Assembly (NCBI GenBank): GCA_029242715.1
Contig: JAQWTL010000018.1
Coordinates: 62,001 to 126,000 of the forward strand
From: Phycisphaerales bacterium
Lineage (GTDB): Bacteria; Planctomycetota; Phycisphaerae; Phycisphaerales; SM1A02
DNA length: 64,000 nucleotides
Direction of reading: 5' to 3'
The translations under genes were made by a program, and so were the position numbers. Below the pieces are notes generated by a model. It was not told the origin of the DNA, ran no database searches, and saw only the letters and a list, made by a program, of their open reading frames with translations. Shown in pieces: positions 7,021 through 15,573 of the stretch (positions are counted from its first letter, which is position 1; every line of letters begins with the position of its first letter).

Positions 7021-8583
7021 TCAGGAAGTCTCGACCCTGGGAAAGAGCGCGACCTTCTCGATTGTCGTACCCGGCTCAAGCCGACCCCAGACGCACTCGC
7101 CACGGAGATCTCCACTGGCCTCGCCAAGGTGCCAGGCCGTGCGGAGTTGCTGAACTCGGTCGGGCAAGGTGGCCTCAAGGAGACACGTGGCAATACGAAT
7201 GGCCTCCGCACACCGATAGAGGATATTTCCAACCATCGGAGCAGAATCCGGATCCTTTGCCAGCTTGAATGGTGCCGTGTCATTGATGAAAGCATCAACC
7301 TGTCGAACGATTGACATCGCAGCAGCAATCGAACCGGACAAGTCGAATTTTTCCATGGCCGCAATTGATGCCTCGACCTGCGCCGCGGTGAAATCAGACC
7401 ATTCAACGCCGCCACCGGCACATTCACCGGTGTCCTCTGGACAGGCCCCTTCACAGTACTTGCCGATCATTGCCGAAGTACGACTGGCACAATTGCCCAA
7501 CGTGTTGACCAGATCCGTCGTGTAGGTCTCATGAAACTGGCTTCGTGAGAAGTCGGAATCCGTCGCTCCAAGAGGACCCTGGGTCGCCAGGAAGTAACGC
7601 AATGCATCACTTCCGTAGGTCTCCATGTAATCCTGCAACTGCTCGAGATCAATGAAGTTCCCCAGTGACTTGGACATCTTCTGTCCTTCACTGATCCAGA
7701 ATGAGTGTGCGTAAATGCACTCCGGAAGAGGTAGACCCAGTGCCATCAGCAGGGCGGGCCAGATCACCGCGTGGAACCACAGGATTTCCTTGCCGATCAC
7801 CTGCATGCCCGCCGGCCAGTACTCGGAACGATCGCTGTACCACTCCGAATCGGAATCTGCCAAACCCAAGGCCGTGATGTAATTGAAGAGCGCATCGATC
7901 CAGACATAGATCACATGCTCAGGCGCACCTGGCACGCCAATTCCCCAGGCGAAGTTTGTCCGGCTGATGGGAACGTCCAGAAGACCTTCTCGCAAACGAC
8001 CAAGAACTTCATTGCGTCTGGCGTCCGGACGGACAATCCCGGGGTGATCCTTGAACATCTTCTCAAGCCGGTCCTGATAGGCGCTCAGCTTGAAGTAGTA
8101 ATTCTCTTCCGTCGCCCGTTCAAGAGGCTTGCCCGAAATGGGAGACTTGAACTCGACCTCGCGCGCCTTTGTCTCGGTGTAATACTCCTCCTGGCCCGGG
8201 TCATACCAACCCTCGAAGGTTCCGAGATAGACATCACCTGAATCCATCAATCGCTTGACCAGGGACTGCACCTGCTGTTCATGTCGCGGGTCCGTTGTGC
8301 GAATGAATTCATCATTGGTGAGATCAAACATGCCCATGATGCGACGGAACTCGGCCGAGTTCTCATCCGCCAGGGCCTGAGGGGTAACACCTCGAGCTTC
8401 GGCAGATTGCTCGACCTTCTGACCATGTTCATCCGTACCGGTCAGGAAGAAGACATCATGCCCAGCCAGCCGCTGGAACCTCGCCCAGACATCACAAATA
8501 GTGGTCGTATACACATGGCCAATATGAGGCCTGTCATTGACGTAGTAGATCGGTGTCGTGATGTATCGCTTTAAGTGGCTCAC
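7021..8583 (-). CDS. metG: Methionyl-tRNA synthetase
   Basis: Class I aminoacyl-tRNA synthetase charging tRNA-Met. From GTG 8583 the protein has 520 residues. It starts RYITTPIYYVNDRPHIGHVY with the HIGH motif. It has the KMSKS motif in EGQKMSKSLGNFID and ends after the helical anticodon-binding domain. The C-terminal tRNA-binding (EMAP-like) domain is absent. The connective peptide lacks CxxC pairs, as in the short zinc-free MetRS class. An in-frame ATG at 8730 would add 49 residues without similarity to MetRS and overlap the divergent gene's leader, so GTG 8583 is preferred, although no good Shine-Dalgarno precedes it. Confidence 0.93.
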   Translation of the reverse strand: MSHLKRYITTPIYYVNDRPHIGHVYTTTICDVWARFQRLAGHDVFFLTGTDEHGQKVEQSAEARGVTPQALADENSAEFRRIMGMFDLTNDEFIRTTDPRHEQQVQSLVKRLMDSGDVYLGTFEGWYDPGQEEYYTETKAREVEFKSPISGKPLERATEENYYFKLSAYQDRLEKMFKDHPGIVRPDARRNEVLGRLREGLLDVPISRTNFAWGIGVPGAPEHVIYVWIDALFNYITALGLADSDSEWYSDRSEYWPAGMQVIGKEILWFHAVIWPALLMALGLPLPECIYAHSFWISEGQKMSKSLGNFIDLEQLQDYMETYGSDALRYFLATQGPLGATDSDFSRSQFHETYTTDLVNTLGNCASRTSAMIGKYCEGACPEDTGECAGGGVEWSDFTAAQVEASIAAMEKFDLSGSIAAAMSIVRQVDAFINDTAPFKLAKDPDSAPMVGNILYRCAEAIRIATCLLEATLPDRVQQLRTAWHLGEASGDLRGECVWGRLEPGTTIEKVALFPRVETS

Positions 8584-8747
8584 GGGCTGGGATGGTAGCA
8601 AGCCGTTCTCACATGGGTTCCCAGGCAAAAACGGGCGACACTGGCTCAAAGCAGTGATTCTGCTCAGTAGGCAGGCCGTTTGGACCCGATGAGGGATACC
8701 ATGAACTTGGAAAAAGGCGTTGATAAACAACGCAAGGGAGTTCCAGC

Positions 8748-10679
8748 ATGAATCGCGTCCTCGTGTTCCTCCTGAGTCTCATGCTCATGCCAACTGTCCA
8801 AGTGCACGCCCAGAATGCCCTTGGTGACGGGCATTCCCTGGATGGCAATCTCAACACCCGTGGAACACGGAACGGGGCGACAGGAACCACCCGTCCCGGG
8901 GAGATGAGCAATCAGCTGGTCGCGCCCAACCTTCGAGCAGGGCTGGCCACGAATGCTGACTTCTCCGCTCAGGCAATGGCTGATCCAGGTGCCTTCGCCC
9001 GATCTGGTGGTGGACTGGGAAACAATCCCTGGTACTGGCAGCGAGCCGGCACGCTCCAAGGCGAAGCCATGCAAAGCGGCTACAGCGGTGGACTCGGGGG
9101 CGGCGTCTCGGCACGTTTCTTTCAGGGAGACGGCAATCAAGACAGTCTGCGTTCTGCTTACAGCCCGTTCTTTCGAAACAACTTTGAACATGCAGGCAAA
9201 CGCGTTGGATTTGGATCGGATCTTTCTGCTCTGGACCAGCTCAACCGAATAAGCAATGATTACATCCCAGCCGGTCAGCCGGGCAATGTTCTGCAATCAC
9301 GTGGAGAAAGCACGCCTCGTGGCTATCGAGAGCCATGGGAATACACCATTGGTGGCCCCAGCCCGTTCCTGCGGGATGCGCGACGAGGCGAACTGATGCG
9401 ATATGACATGAGCAATCGTGAGCTGCATACTGAACCTCGTGTCGTGGGCTCCGGAATCTCCAGCAGACAACAGATGATCCGCTATACCGCGTCCAACCTG
9501 CGCGGACTCGGTGCTATTTTTCCTGGGGGAACGCCTCTTGATCTGGGCATGACCCAGTACGACATGATGCGAGCCAAGGAAGATGATTTACAGAATCGAG
9601 GCAACAGGATCAAGTTGGGTGCCGCCTATGAGACACGTTTCGAACCGGATCTCATGGAGAAGGACCGGATCAGTAATCGAATGGACAAGGACAGGATTGG
9701 ACATGAGTCACCACAAATCGAATCGGTCATGGACCGTATGGCCAAGCGATACAAAGAACTCAATCCCACTGATTCTGATGATCTCGTAGGACAATTTGAA
9801 CAGGACTATCGCCGGGTCCAACGTGATATTGCGCAGTTCCAGATCCAACCACGGCTCGATCGAAAAGCCGCCATCGAGGAACTCCAGCCCGAAGATGAAT
9901 CGGAACTGGAACCTGGTCCTGATCTGCCGATGCCCGTGAAACCAGATGACGCGATCCCCGGCGAAATCGATGAAACGGGCGAACCCATCGATTCACGTGA
10001 GCTCAACTACGACAACGTCGGCATCATTCTCAAGCATGGCCAGCGGGTTGATTCACTGGCAACCGGTGATCAGAGTCGATTTGATGAACTGATGAAGGCC
10101 GGCCAATCAAAGCTCAAGGAAGGCGAGTACTTCTGGGCAGAGAAGCGATTTGGACGGGCGCTTCGTTTCACTCCAGGACATCCACTGGCTACGGCTGGCC
10201 TGGCACATAGCCAAATAGGTGCTGGCCTTCACCTGACTTCAGCCTTGACGCTCAAGAGCTTGCTCGGCTTCCAGCCGGAAATGATCGACGTTGTCTACGA
10301 TCCGTCGCTGCTTCCGAAAATGTCTGACCTGGAAACCACAATCAAGGAACTCGATGAGCGTATTGCCAGAGACGAGGATCTTGATGACTACGGTTTCCTG
10401 TTGGCCTACATAGGACACCAGTTGGATCGACCCGATTTGATCCGCCGCGGTCTCAATGCCATGTCCCGAGCCAACCAGGACCTTGTCTTCACCGACCTGC
10501 TGACCAGAATCTGGTTGCCGGAAGTCGAAGTCGATCTGCCTTCAATCGAGCTTCCTGTGGAACTTCAGGAGGCCGATCCTGCTGAAATCGAAGTTGATGT
10601 GGAAGAGATCGCTCCCGAGGAGCCTGTAGCGGACCAGCCAATCGAACTGGAACCACTGCTTGATCCGGACACGCCCTGA
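8748..10679 (+). CDS. Large secreted TPR-containing protein
   Basis: 643 residues with a Sec signal peptide (about 1-22, ending VHA-Q). The Gly/Asn/Arg-rich first third carries no recognised domain. A charged central region is followed by an acidic Pro-rich linker. Near residues 445-500 (SKLKEGEYFWAEKRFGRALR and onward) there are TPR-like helices. The C-terminus is strongly acidic. AGGGAG stands upstream of ATG 8748. It is probably a periplasmic or surface protein; the function is unknown. It is divergent from metG. Confidence 0.8.
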   Translation: MNRVLVFLLSLMLMPTVQVHAQNALGDGHSLDGNLNTRGTRNGATGTTRPGEMSNQLVAPNLRAGLATNADFSAQAMADPGAFARSGGGLGNNPWYWQRAGTLQGEAMQSGYSGGLGGGVSARFFQGDGNQDSLRSAYSPFFRNNFEHAGKRVGFGSDLSALDQLNRISNDYIPAGQPGNVLQSRGESTPRGYREPWEYTIGGPSPFLRDARRGELMRYDMSNRELHTEPRVVGSGISSRQQMIRYTASNLRGLGAIFPGGTPLDLGMTQYDMMRAKEDDLQNRGNRIKLGAAYETRFEPDLMEKDRISNRMDKDRIGHESPQIESVMDRMAKRYKELNPTDSDDLVGQFEQDYRRVQRDIAQFQIQPRLDRKAAIEELQPEDESELEPGPDLPMPVKPDDAIPGEIDETGEPIDSRELNYDNVGIILKHGQRVDSLATGDQSRFDELMKAGQSKLKEGEYFWAEKRFGRALRFTPGHPLATAGLAHSQIGAGLHLTSALTLKSLLGFQPEMIDVVYDPSLLPKMSDLETTIKELDERIARDEDLDDYGFLLAYIGHQLDRPDLIRRGLNAMSRANQDLVFTDLLTRIWLPEVEVDLPSIELPVELQEADPAEIEVDVEEIAPEEPVADQPIELEPLLDPDTP

Positions 10680-10712
10680 AAGTTGATTTGCCTTCCGGGC
10701 CTCATCTTGGTT

Positions 10713-11651
10713 TCAATGCATGAGTCGGGCAGCGAAAAGTGGGGGGCCTGACGCTGAAGGATCCGGTGGCAGAGGCACGTAGCCATGCAAGTGGAGCCCC
10801 GCCTCCTTGGCAATCGCCTGGATGGCATCCTCTGGGAATCCCAGGTGCAAATGACCCATCGTGTCTCTGTAGGACGTACGGTCGTGTCCCATCATGTCCA
10901 GAACCAGAATCGGGCCCGATGTCATGCGTCCGGCTTCCCTCAGGGCGTCTGTAGGCGACTCGAGGTGGTGAAGAACCAGTGACATGATGGTGGCATCAAC
11001 ACTGTTGTCTTCAAACGGCAGGTTGCAGATATCCGCCCTGTGGACCCCGACATTACCCAGGCCTTCCAGGCGTATGCGTGTGGCTTCCAGCATGGCTTCC
11101 TCGCGATCAACTGCTTCCACACGTTTGACCCATCGTGACAGTTCAGCTGCTGTCTGTCCCGTTCCACAACCCAGGTCTGCAACGATCCAATTCGGATCCA
11201 ACAGACCAAGCAGTGGCCGTACATTGAGTGATTCCCCAAAGAGCTTGTCCCTCAGATCAGTCCATTCACTTCCAAGGTCACCAAAGAACTGGCGTGTGTC
11301 TACCCGGCGCCGAGCAATGACCTCACGGGCTCGATGATCATCTTCGTCACATACGGACATGTCCGCCAAGGCCTTGATGGCAAGTTCCCAGAGCGTCTTG
11401 GCTGCCTGATCGAGTGAACTCGTTGCCAACCGGTACAAGGCCGCCGTGCCGACGCTGCGCCTGATGATCCATCCGGCATCAAGTAGCCGCTTGAGGTGAC
11501 GAGATACGGTGGACTGGGGCAGTTGGAGCACACTTGCAAGCTCGCCTACGCCCAATTCGTGCGCATCCAGTACGCGTAGAATCCGCAGCCTTGCCAGGTC
11601 GTTGAGGGGTTCAATCCACTGCAGAAGCGGTGGCGGCGGAGCCGAAGTCAT
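10713..11651 (-). CDS. ArsR-family HTH regulator fused to SAM-dependent methyltransferase
   Basis: 312 residues. The N-terminal 100 form a winged helix of the ArsR type (LNDLARLRILRVLD, then VLQLPQSTVSRHLKRLLDAG). The C-terminal part is a class I methyltransferase: VADLGCGTGQTAAELS (motif I), VEAVDREEAM (motif II) and LPFEDNSVDATIMSLVLHHL (motifs III-IV). This ArsR-methyltransferase fusion is a known architecture whose substrate is usually unclear, sometimes linked to methionine/SAM genes; no such gene is adjacent here. Its ATG overlaps the stop of the upstream TPR lipoprotein by four bases. Confidence 0.9.
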   Translation of the reverse strand: MTSAPPPPLLQWIEPLNDLARLRILRVLDAHELGVGELASVLQLPQSTVSRHLKRLLDAGWIIRRSVGTAALYRLATSSLDQAAKTLWELAIKALADMSVCDEDDHRAREVIARRRVDTRQFFGDLGSEWTDLRDKLFGESLNVRPLLGLLDPNWIVADLGCGTGQTAAELSRWVKRVEAVDREEAMLEATRIRLEGLGNVGVHRADICNLPFEDNSVDATIMSLVLHHLESPTDALREAGRMTSGPILVLDMMGHDRTSYRDTMGHLHLGFPEDAIQAIAKEAGLHLHGYVPLPPDPSASGPPLFAARLMH

Positions 11652-12331
11652 CCGCCCATCTCAACCGCGCCGAGCATGGTCGGACCAGGCACCTCACCGA
11701 GGCCACGGATCATTGCCTGAACCTGGGCGTTCTCCGGCTCGAGGGTCCAGGCAATCTTGAGTGATTGCAAAGCACCATCGATATCGCCAAGTCTTTCAGA
11801 TAACTCAGCAGCGACGATGTAAGGGGCTGCGGAATCAGAGACATCCAGAACCAAAGCCTCCTGGACGGCCAAGCGGGCCATGTCAGGATCATCAAGGTCC
11901 AGGCTGTACCGTGCCAGTACCAGCCAATCATCTGATTTCTGGGTCGACTCAGCCCGGTCAACGAGGAAGTTGAACAAGGCGTCGCGATCATCCTGGCGGT
12001 ACATGGTCTCTGCCAGGTTCAAGGCGATGACGCGATCCTGGGGGCGAAGCGTCTCAGCGATCGAAAGCGACTGTCGGGCCGTATCAAGATCGTTGTCATG
12101 CAGAGCAGATGTGCCCAGCTTGTACTGGTATTCCCAGTTATCCGGGAATCGATCGACCAGCTCGGCATATTCAACCTGTGCCAACTGCCAGTTCTGTGCC
12201 CAGAAGTTGAAATGAGCCCTCTGTGCCAAGGACCTGGCAGGAACTCGGGCACTGCAGCCCACCAACGAAAAGCTCAGGGCGAGGGTGCTAACTGCACCCA
12301 GACCGACGATCATGCTGTTGAAACGCTTCAT
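11648..12331 (-). CDS. TPR repeat lipoprotein
   Basis: From ATG 12331 the protein has 227 residues. It has a lipoprotein signal ending LSFSLVGC with Cys26, then TPR-type helices throughout. It should be a periplasmic, lipid-anchored scaffold. Upstream in-frame ATGs (12343, 12370) exist, but they lengthen the signal peptide unusually. Its end overlaps the ArsR-methyltransferase start, implying co-translation. Only about 37 bases separate it from the divergent gene at 12369, so the promoters must overlap coding DNA. Confidence 0.78.
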   Translation of the reverse strand: MKRFNSMIVGLGAVSTLALSFSLVGCSARVPARSLAQRAHFNFWAQNWQLAQVEYAELVDRFPDNWEYQYKLGTSALHDNDLDTARQSLSIAETLRPQDRVIALNLAETMYRQDDRDALFNFLVDRAESTQKSDDWLVLARYSLDLDDPDMARLAVQEALVLDVSDSAAPYIVAAELSERLGDIDGALQSLKIAWTLEPENAQVQAMIRGLGEVPGPTMLGAVEMGG

Positions 12332-12368
12332 GTACGTCATCATACGATGAGCGCCTGGCCCGAGCAGC

Positions 12369-12806
12369 ATGGATCCAAGACCTTATGAGTTCCCCACCGT
12401 CATGACCGGAACCCAAACCGTCCAACTGCGACATGAAGAACCCGAAGGGGGCTGGCACATCGACTGGATGCTGTCTCGCGGCGAGGGATCCCTTCTGGTC
12501 ACGATCCGCCTGGAAGATCGCCTGGAACACCTTGAAACGGGCTCCAGCACCACAGGCACCTTTCTGGGGGATCACCGAAGGCGATACCTGGTCTATGAAG
12601 GGCCGCTCTCGGATGGAAGAGGTGAAGTAAGCAGGGTTGCAACCGGGTGCCTTCTGGATTGGGCATGCCATGGGGATGAGTGGTGGATCACTGTCCAGTG
12701 GAAAGGTGGCAAGAGCCAGCGGCTTCGCCTTGAACTCAAGGATGGCGAGCCATCAAGAGGATCCACCTGCGAGATTCACTACCTCGAGTCGTCAGCAGAA
12801 GGCTGA
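12369..12806 (+). CDS. Conserved hypothetical protein (LigD phosphoesterase-like pattern)
   Basis: 145 residues, soluble. The segments VQLRHEEPEGGWHIDWML, DHRRRYLVYEGPLSDGRGEV and ATGCLLDW recall a short planctomycete family. They also recall loosely the 3'-phosphoesterase domain found with DNA ligase D. The likeness is remembered, not searched, and catalytic residues were not verified. Its 3' end overlaps the convergent BFD-like gene by 28 bases. Confidence 0.65.
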   Translation: MDPRPYEFPTVMTGTQTVQLRHEEPEGGWHIDWMLSRGEGSLLVTIRLEDRLEHLETGSSTTGTFLGDHRRRYLVYEGPLSDGRGEVSRVATGCLLDWACHGDEWWITVQWKGGKSQRLRLELKDGEPSRGSTCEIHYLESSAEG

Positions 12807-13063
12807 TCTGACTCCTTGCGTTGCTTGTACGCCGCACGTCGCTTGGCATAGGACTCTGGTGAAACGGCGAGATCCATCTCCTCGCCCGCTTCTGCTTGCC
12901 GATGCAGCTTCTCCAGGAAAGGGACGCACCACTGGCATCCCGTCCCGGCTCCAAGACACTCGGATATCTGCGAAGGCACCTTGGGCGATTCTCGCTTGAT
13001 GAAAGCACGGAGCTTCCTCAATGAAACATGGAAACAAAGGCAGACATGGTCATCTTGGTCCAT
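12779..13063 (-). CDS. BFD-like [2Fe-2S] domain protein
   Basis: 94 residues. Cys8 and Cys10 (VCLCFHVSLRKL) and a later CLGAGTGCQWCVPFL give the CxC plus CxxC spacing of bacterioferritin-associated ferredoxin (BFD-like) domains, which bind a 2Fe-2S cluster and a helix-turn-helix. The C-terminal 30 residues are charged and probably disordered. Its ATG overlaps the stop of the PilZ gene (TGATG). A role in electron transfer, such as iron release, is inferred from the family. Confidence 0.82.
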   Translation of the reverse strand: MDQDDHVCLCFHVSLRKLRAFIKRESPKVPSQISECLGAGTGCQWCVPFLEKLHRQAEAGEEMDLAVSPESYAKRRAAYKQRKESDQPSADDSR

Positions 13064-13800
13064 CAGGCTGAACGAAGCCGAGTGGCTCGTCTGATCTCCG
13101 CACCTCGAACAAATTCGGACAATTCCGGGACAGACTCCATCAGAACTACTCCAAGCAGATAACGATCGCTCCGGCCGTCTCGCCGGACGTTCATCACCCG
13201 GATGGGTCGGTCAAGCAGTCCCACTGGCTGTGGAAGATCAGCGTCAATCCAGAGGACATCGCCAGGAAGAATTCCCGGGTTGCCGTCACGGCTTCGCAAC
13301 TGCAGGCCCTCGACGCTGATGTTGAGGATGTCTGCCAGCCATTCCTTGCCTGATTCTGGATCACGCAGCCGGCCGGTGGGGGCCAGGTCGAAACCGACAC
13401 TCACCCGATGGCTGCGACGACGTTCACCGCCTTCAAGACGACTGGGCAAGCTCAGCCGCAGAGTCAGGATTGGCCGGTTTCCGCCGCTTGGCCGCTCGCC
13501 ATGACCAAGGCATCTGACACGACCACGGAAGCGTCCTCCGCCTCCCTGCAAGACGATCTCCAGCGGCTCTCCTGGACGAACACGGTGACCAGCATCGGGC
13601 CTGACAACCACAACGCCTGTTCGATCCACGGAGATCAAAGTGGTCTCGACCGCTTCAGGAGTACCGTCGTCCCGCCATCGAACCAATTGGATATCACTCT
13701 TCAGGGCCTGCCTGAGAATTCTCAGAACGGCCCCCTCGGGTGGAGGAGGCATCCCGCGTCCGCCACGAACTAGCTGGCTCAACCAGGCAGGCATATTCAA
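13063..13800 (-). CDS. PilZ-domain protein, YcgR-like
   Basis: 245 residues. The N-terminal half is a beta-rich YcgR-N-like domain. The C-terminal half is a PilZ domain with the c-di-GMP motifs ERRRSHRVSV (RxxxR) and NISVEG ([D/N]xSxxG) about 45 residues later. Both motifs look intact, so c-di-GMP binding is likely. Family members regulate motility, exopolysaccharide or surface behaviour. It is encoded in a row with hslV and a Ser/Thr kinase upstream and coupled to a BFD-like gene downstream. Confidence 0.88.
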   Translation of the reverse strand: MNMPAWLSQLVRGGRGMPPPPEGAVLRILRQALKSDIQLVRWRDDGTPEAVETTLISVDRTGVVVVRPDAGHRVRPGEPLEIVLQGGGGRFRGRVRCLGHGERPSGGNRPILTLRLSLPSRLEGGERRRSHRVSVGFDLAPTGRLRDPESGKEWLADILNISVEGLQLRSRDGNPGILPGDVLWIDADLPQPVGLLDRPIRVMNVRRDGRSDRYLLGVVLMESVPELSEFVRGAEIRRATRLRSA

Positions 13801-13842
13801 TGCATCGGCATCAGAGCCGCACCACCTGCAATGCCAGAGGCT

Positions 13843-14388
13843 TCAGAGCGTCTCAAGGACCATGGTTGTGTTGGTGTAGATGCATATGTCCGCAGCAATC
13901 TCAAGTGAGGCCTTGCAGATGGACGTGGCATCCATGGGCGTATTGGACATCAAGGCCCTCGCTGCAGCGAGGGCAGGGGTCCCCCCTGAACCGATGGTGC
14001 AGACCCCATCCGGCGGCTCGATGACATCACCTTGCCCGGAGAGCATGAGGGTCATGGACCGATCTGCCACGATCATGAGGGCTTCAAGCCGTCGCAGAGC
14101 GCGATCCGTTCGCCATTGCCGAGCAAGTTCTATGGATGCTTTGAGGAGATTGGTTGGCGTCGCCTCAAGAGTTGCCTGGAACCTTTCCAGCAAAGCAAAT
14201 CCATCAGCTGCTCCACCAGCAAACCCTGCCAGAACACCACCACCTTCTGCGCCAAGGCCTTCAATCCGCCTCACCTTGACTGCATTGGATTTGGCAATGG
14301 TGTCACCCAGAGTGACCTGACCGTCACCAGCCATGGCAACTGCTCCGTCACGTCGTACTGAGATAATAGTTGTCGAGCGTAGTTCCAT
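13843..14388 (-). CDS. hslV: ATP-dependent protease subunit HslV
   Basis: Proteasome-like peptidase of the HslUV complex. From ATG 14388 the protein has 181 residues. The mature enzyme should begin at Thr6 after a short propeptide (MELRS), followed by TTIISVRRDG. AGDGQVTLGDT, VLAGFAGGAADGF, WRTDRALRRLEA and IGSGGTPALAAARAL are all present. AGGA at eight bases upstream supports this start over two earlier in-frame ones. Its ATPase partner hslU is not in the window; in most genomes the two are adjacent. It lies ten bases after the kinase gene. Confidence 0.93.
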   Translation of the reverse strand: MELRSTTIISVRRDGAVAMAGDGQVTLGDTIAKSNAVKVRRIEGLGAEGGGVLAGFAGGAADGFALLERFQATLEATPTNLLKASIELARQWRTDRALRRLEALMIVADRSMTLMLSGQGDVIEPPDGVCTIGSGGTPALAAARALMSNTPMDATSICKASLEIAADICIYTNTTMVLETL

Positions 14389-14398
14389 CCCAAGCATC

Positions 14399-15268
14399 CT
14401 AGTTGGGTGCCGAGCGGAACGCTGATGGATCATTGAGTACCTGCTTGATCATCTCAAGTCGGTTGGCAACGATATCCATTGATTCAGGCCTTTCAGCAGG
14501 ATCCAGTTGAATGCAGTCCATGACCTGTTGGGACAGCAACGGGTGTATCCGTGGGTTCTGCTCATGAGGAGGCACCGGGAGTTTGATTTCGTGATCCTGA
14601 CGGACACTGGCGGCATCCGCTGCATCTCCATTCGATGGCGGCAATGCCGTGGGCATCACATCTCTTACAAGCACCCAGTACATCAGTGCCCCCAGGTTGT
14701 AGATATCCGTCTGGGGTGTGATCTCACCACGACGGGCCTGCTCGGGAGCGATATAGCCCGGCGTTCCCTGAATCCTGGACTTGACGGTTCCAATGGCACA
14801 CGCCTGCCCGAGATCAATGATCTTGACACTGAGATCTTCCAACACAAGCACATTCGTTGGCTTGATGTCCGCATGGACAAAGCCACGTCCATGCATATGA
14901 ACAAGGCCTTGAGCGATCTGGTGGAAGACATGGACGATTTCGCCGTAATCTCGAGGCATCCGCTGATCGAATGTCGCCGCATCGACGAGTTCCATGATCA
15001 GAGAGACCGAGGTGGTCTTGAGCAACTTCCGTGATCGAATCAGACGCTCGGTCTTGCGTATGGCCGGGTGATCCAGCTTTGAACCGATGGCATACTCGCC
15101 CTCGGTCTGCTCGATGAACCGGTCATCCTTCTCGGTCACACGCAGAACATGCTTGAGTGCCCAGACCTGCTTGGTCTTACTGTCCTGTACGGCATAGATA
15201 CTGGACCGCGCGCCATCACCAAGATGGGCAAGGATGTTGTACCTGCTGATGGACTTGAGCTTGGTCAT
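14399..15268 (-). CDS. Serine/threonine protein kinase (Hanks type)
   Basis: 289 residues, one kinase domain without a membrane segment. The glycine loop is LGDGARSSIY and the catalytic Lys is Lys39 (ALKH). The catalytic loop reads VHADIKPTNVLV, with Ala133 replacing the usual Arg of HRD but Asp134 kept. The metal-binding motif is DLG (152-154) instead of DFG. GTPGYIAPEQ marks the activation segment end. All chemically required residues are present, so it may be active despite the non-RD loop. The hslV start follows closely, suggesting one transcript kinase-hslV-PilZ-BFD. Confidence 0.9.
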   Translation of the reverse strand: MTKLKSISRYNILAHLGDGARSSIYAVQDSKTKQVWALKHVLRVTEKDDRFIEQTEGEYAIGSKLDHPAIRKTERLIRSRKLLKTTSVSLIMELVDAATFDQRMPRDYGEIVHVFHQIAQGLVHMHGRGFVHADIKPTNVLVLEDLSVKIIDLGQACAIGTVKSRIQGTPGYIAPEQARRGEITPQTDIYNLGALMYWVLVRDVMPTALPPSNGDAADAASVRQDHEIKLPVPPHEQNPRIHPLLSQQVMDCIQLDPAERPESMDIVANRLEMIKQVLNDPSAFRSAPN

Positions 15269-15402
15269 GAGCTAAGGACAGCCATTCGATTGGATCATCA
15301 TCAAGTAGTTCGAGATTACCGAGGCTCCAACACCCTGGAAATGACCACCGGACCTGACAAGGAAGGCGGGAAGGGGTCGCCTCATTCGATTCTAAGCAGT
15401 TC

Positions 15403-15431
15403 AGATTACCCCACCTCGGCAACTGGCTCAA
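15403..15431 (-). promoter_or_regulatory. Candidate sigma-70-type promoter for the kinase-hslV operon
   Basis: On the minus strand TTGAGC (15426-15431) and TAATCT (15403-15408) are separated by exactly 17 bases, placing a start site about 130 bases upstream of the kinase ATG. The remaining 15269-15573 stretch has no open frame I can support; it holds a GGCCAA/TTGGCC palindrome near 15462-15475 of unknown meaning. Confidence 0.45.
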
Positions 15432-15573
15432 TCTCAATTGTCAGGTCGATGTTTGATCAGGGCCAAAGTTGGCCTTCTGGCAGGGGTGAGAAACCGTTCA
15501 AATACCCATCAAACAGCACGGGACCGAAAAGGAGGCCCGAGATAGATCGCCCCATGGCAGAGATTTGGAAGGT

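Noticed and set aside
8584-8730. 49-residue N-terminal extension of MetRS
   Set aside because: No similarity to MetRS, which begins right before the ITTPIYYVN motif; the GTG at 8583 fits the family length.
8664-9296. Minus-strand frame of 210 residues upstream of metG
   Set aside because: It overlaps the signal-peptide end of the secreted TPR gene and shows no domain or start signal.
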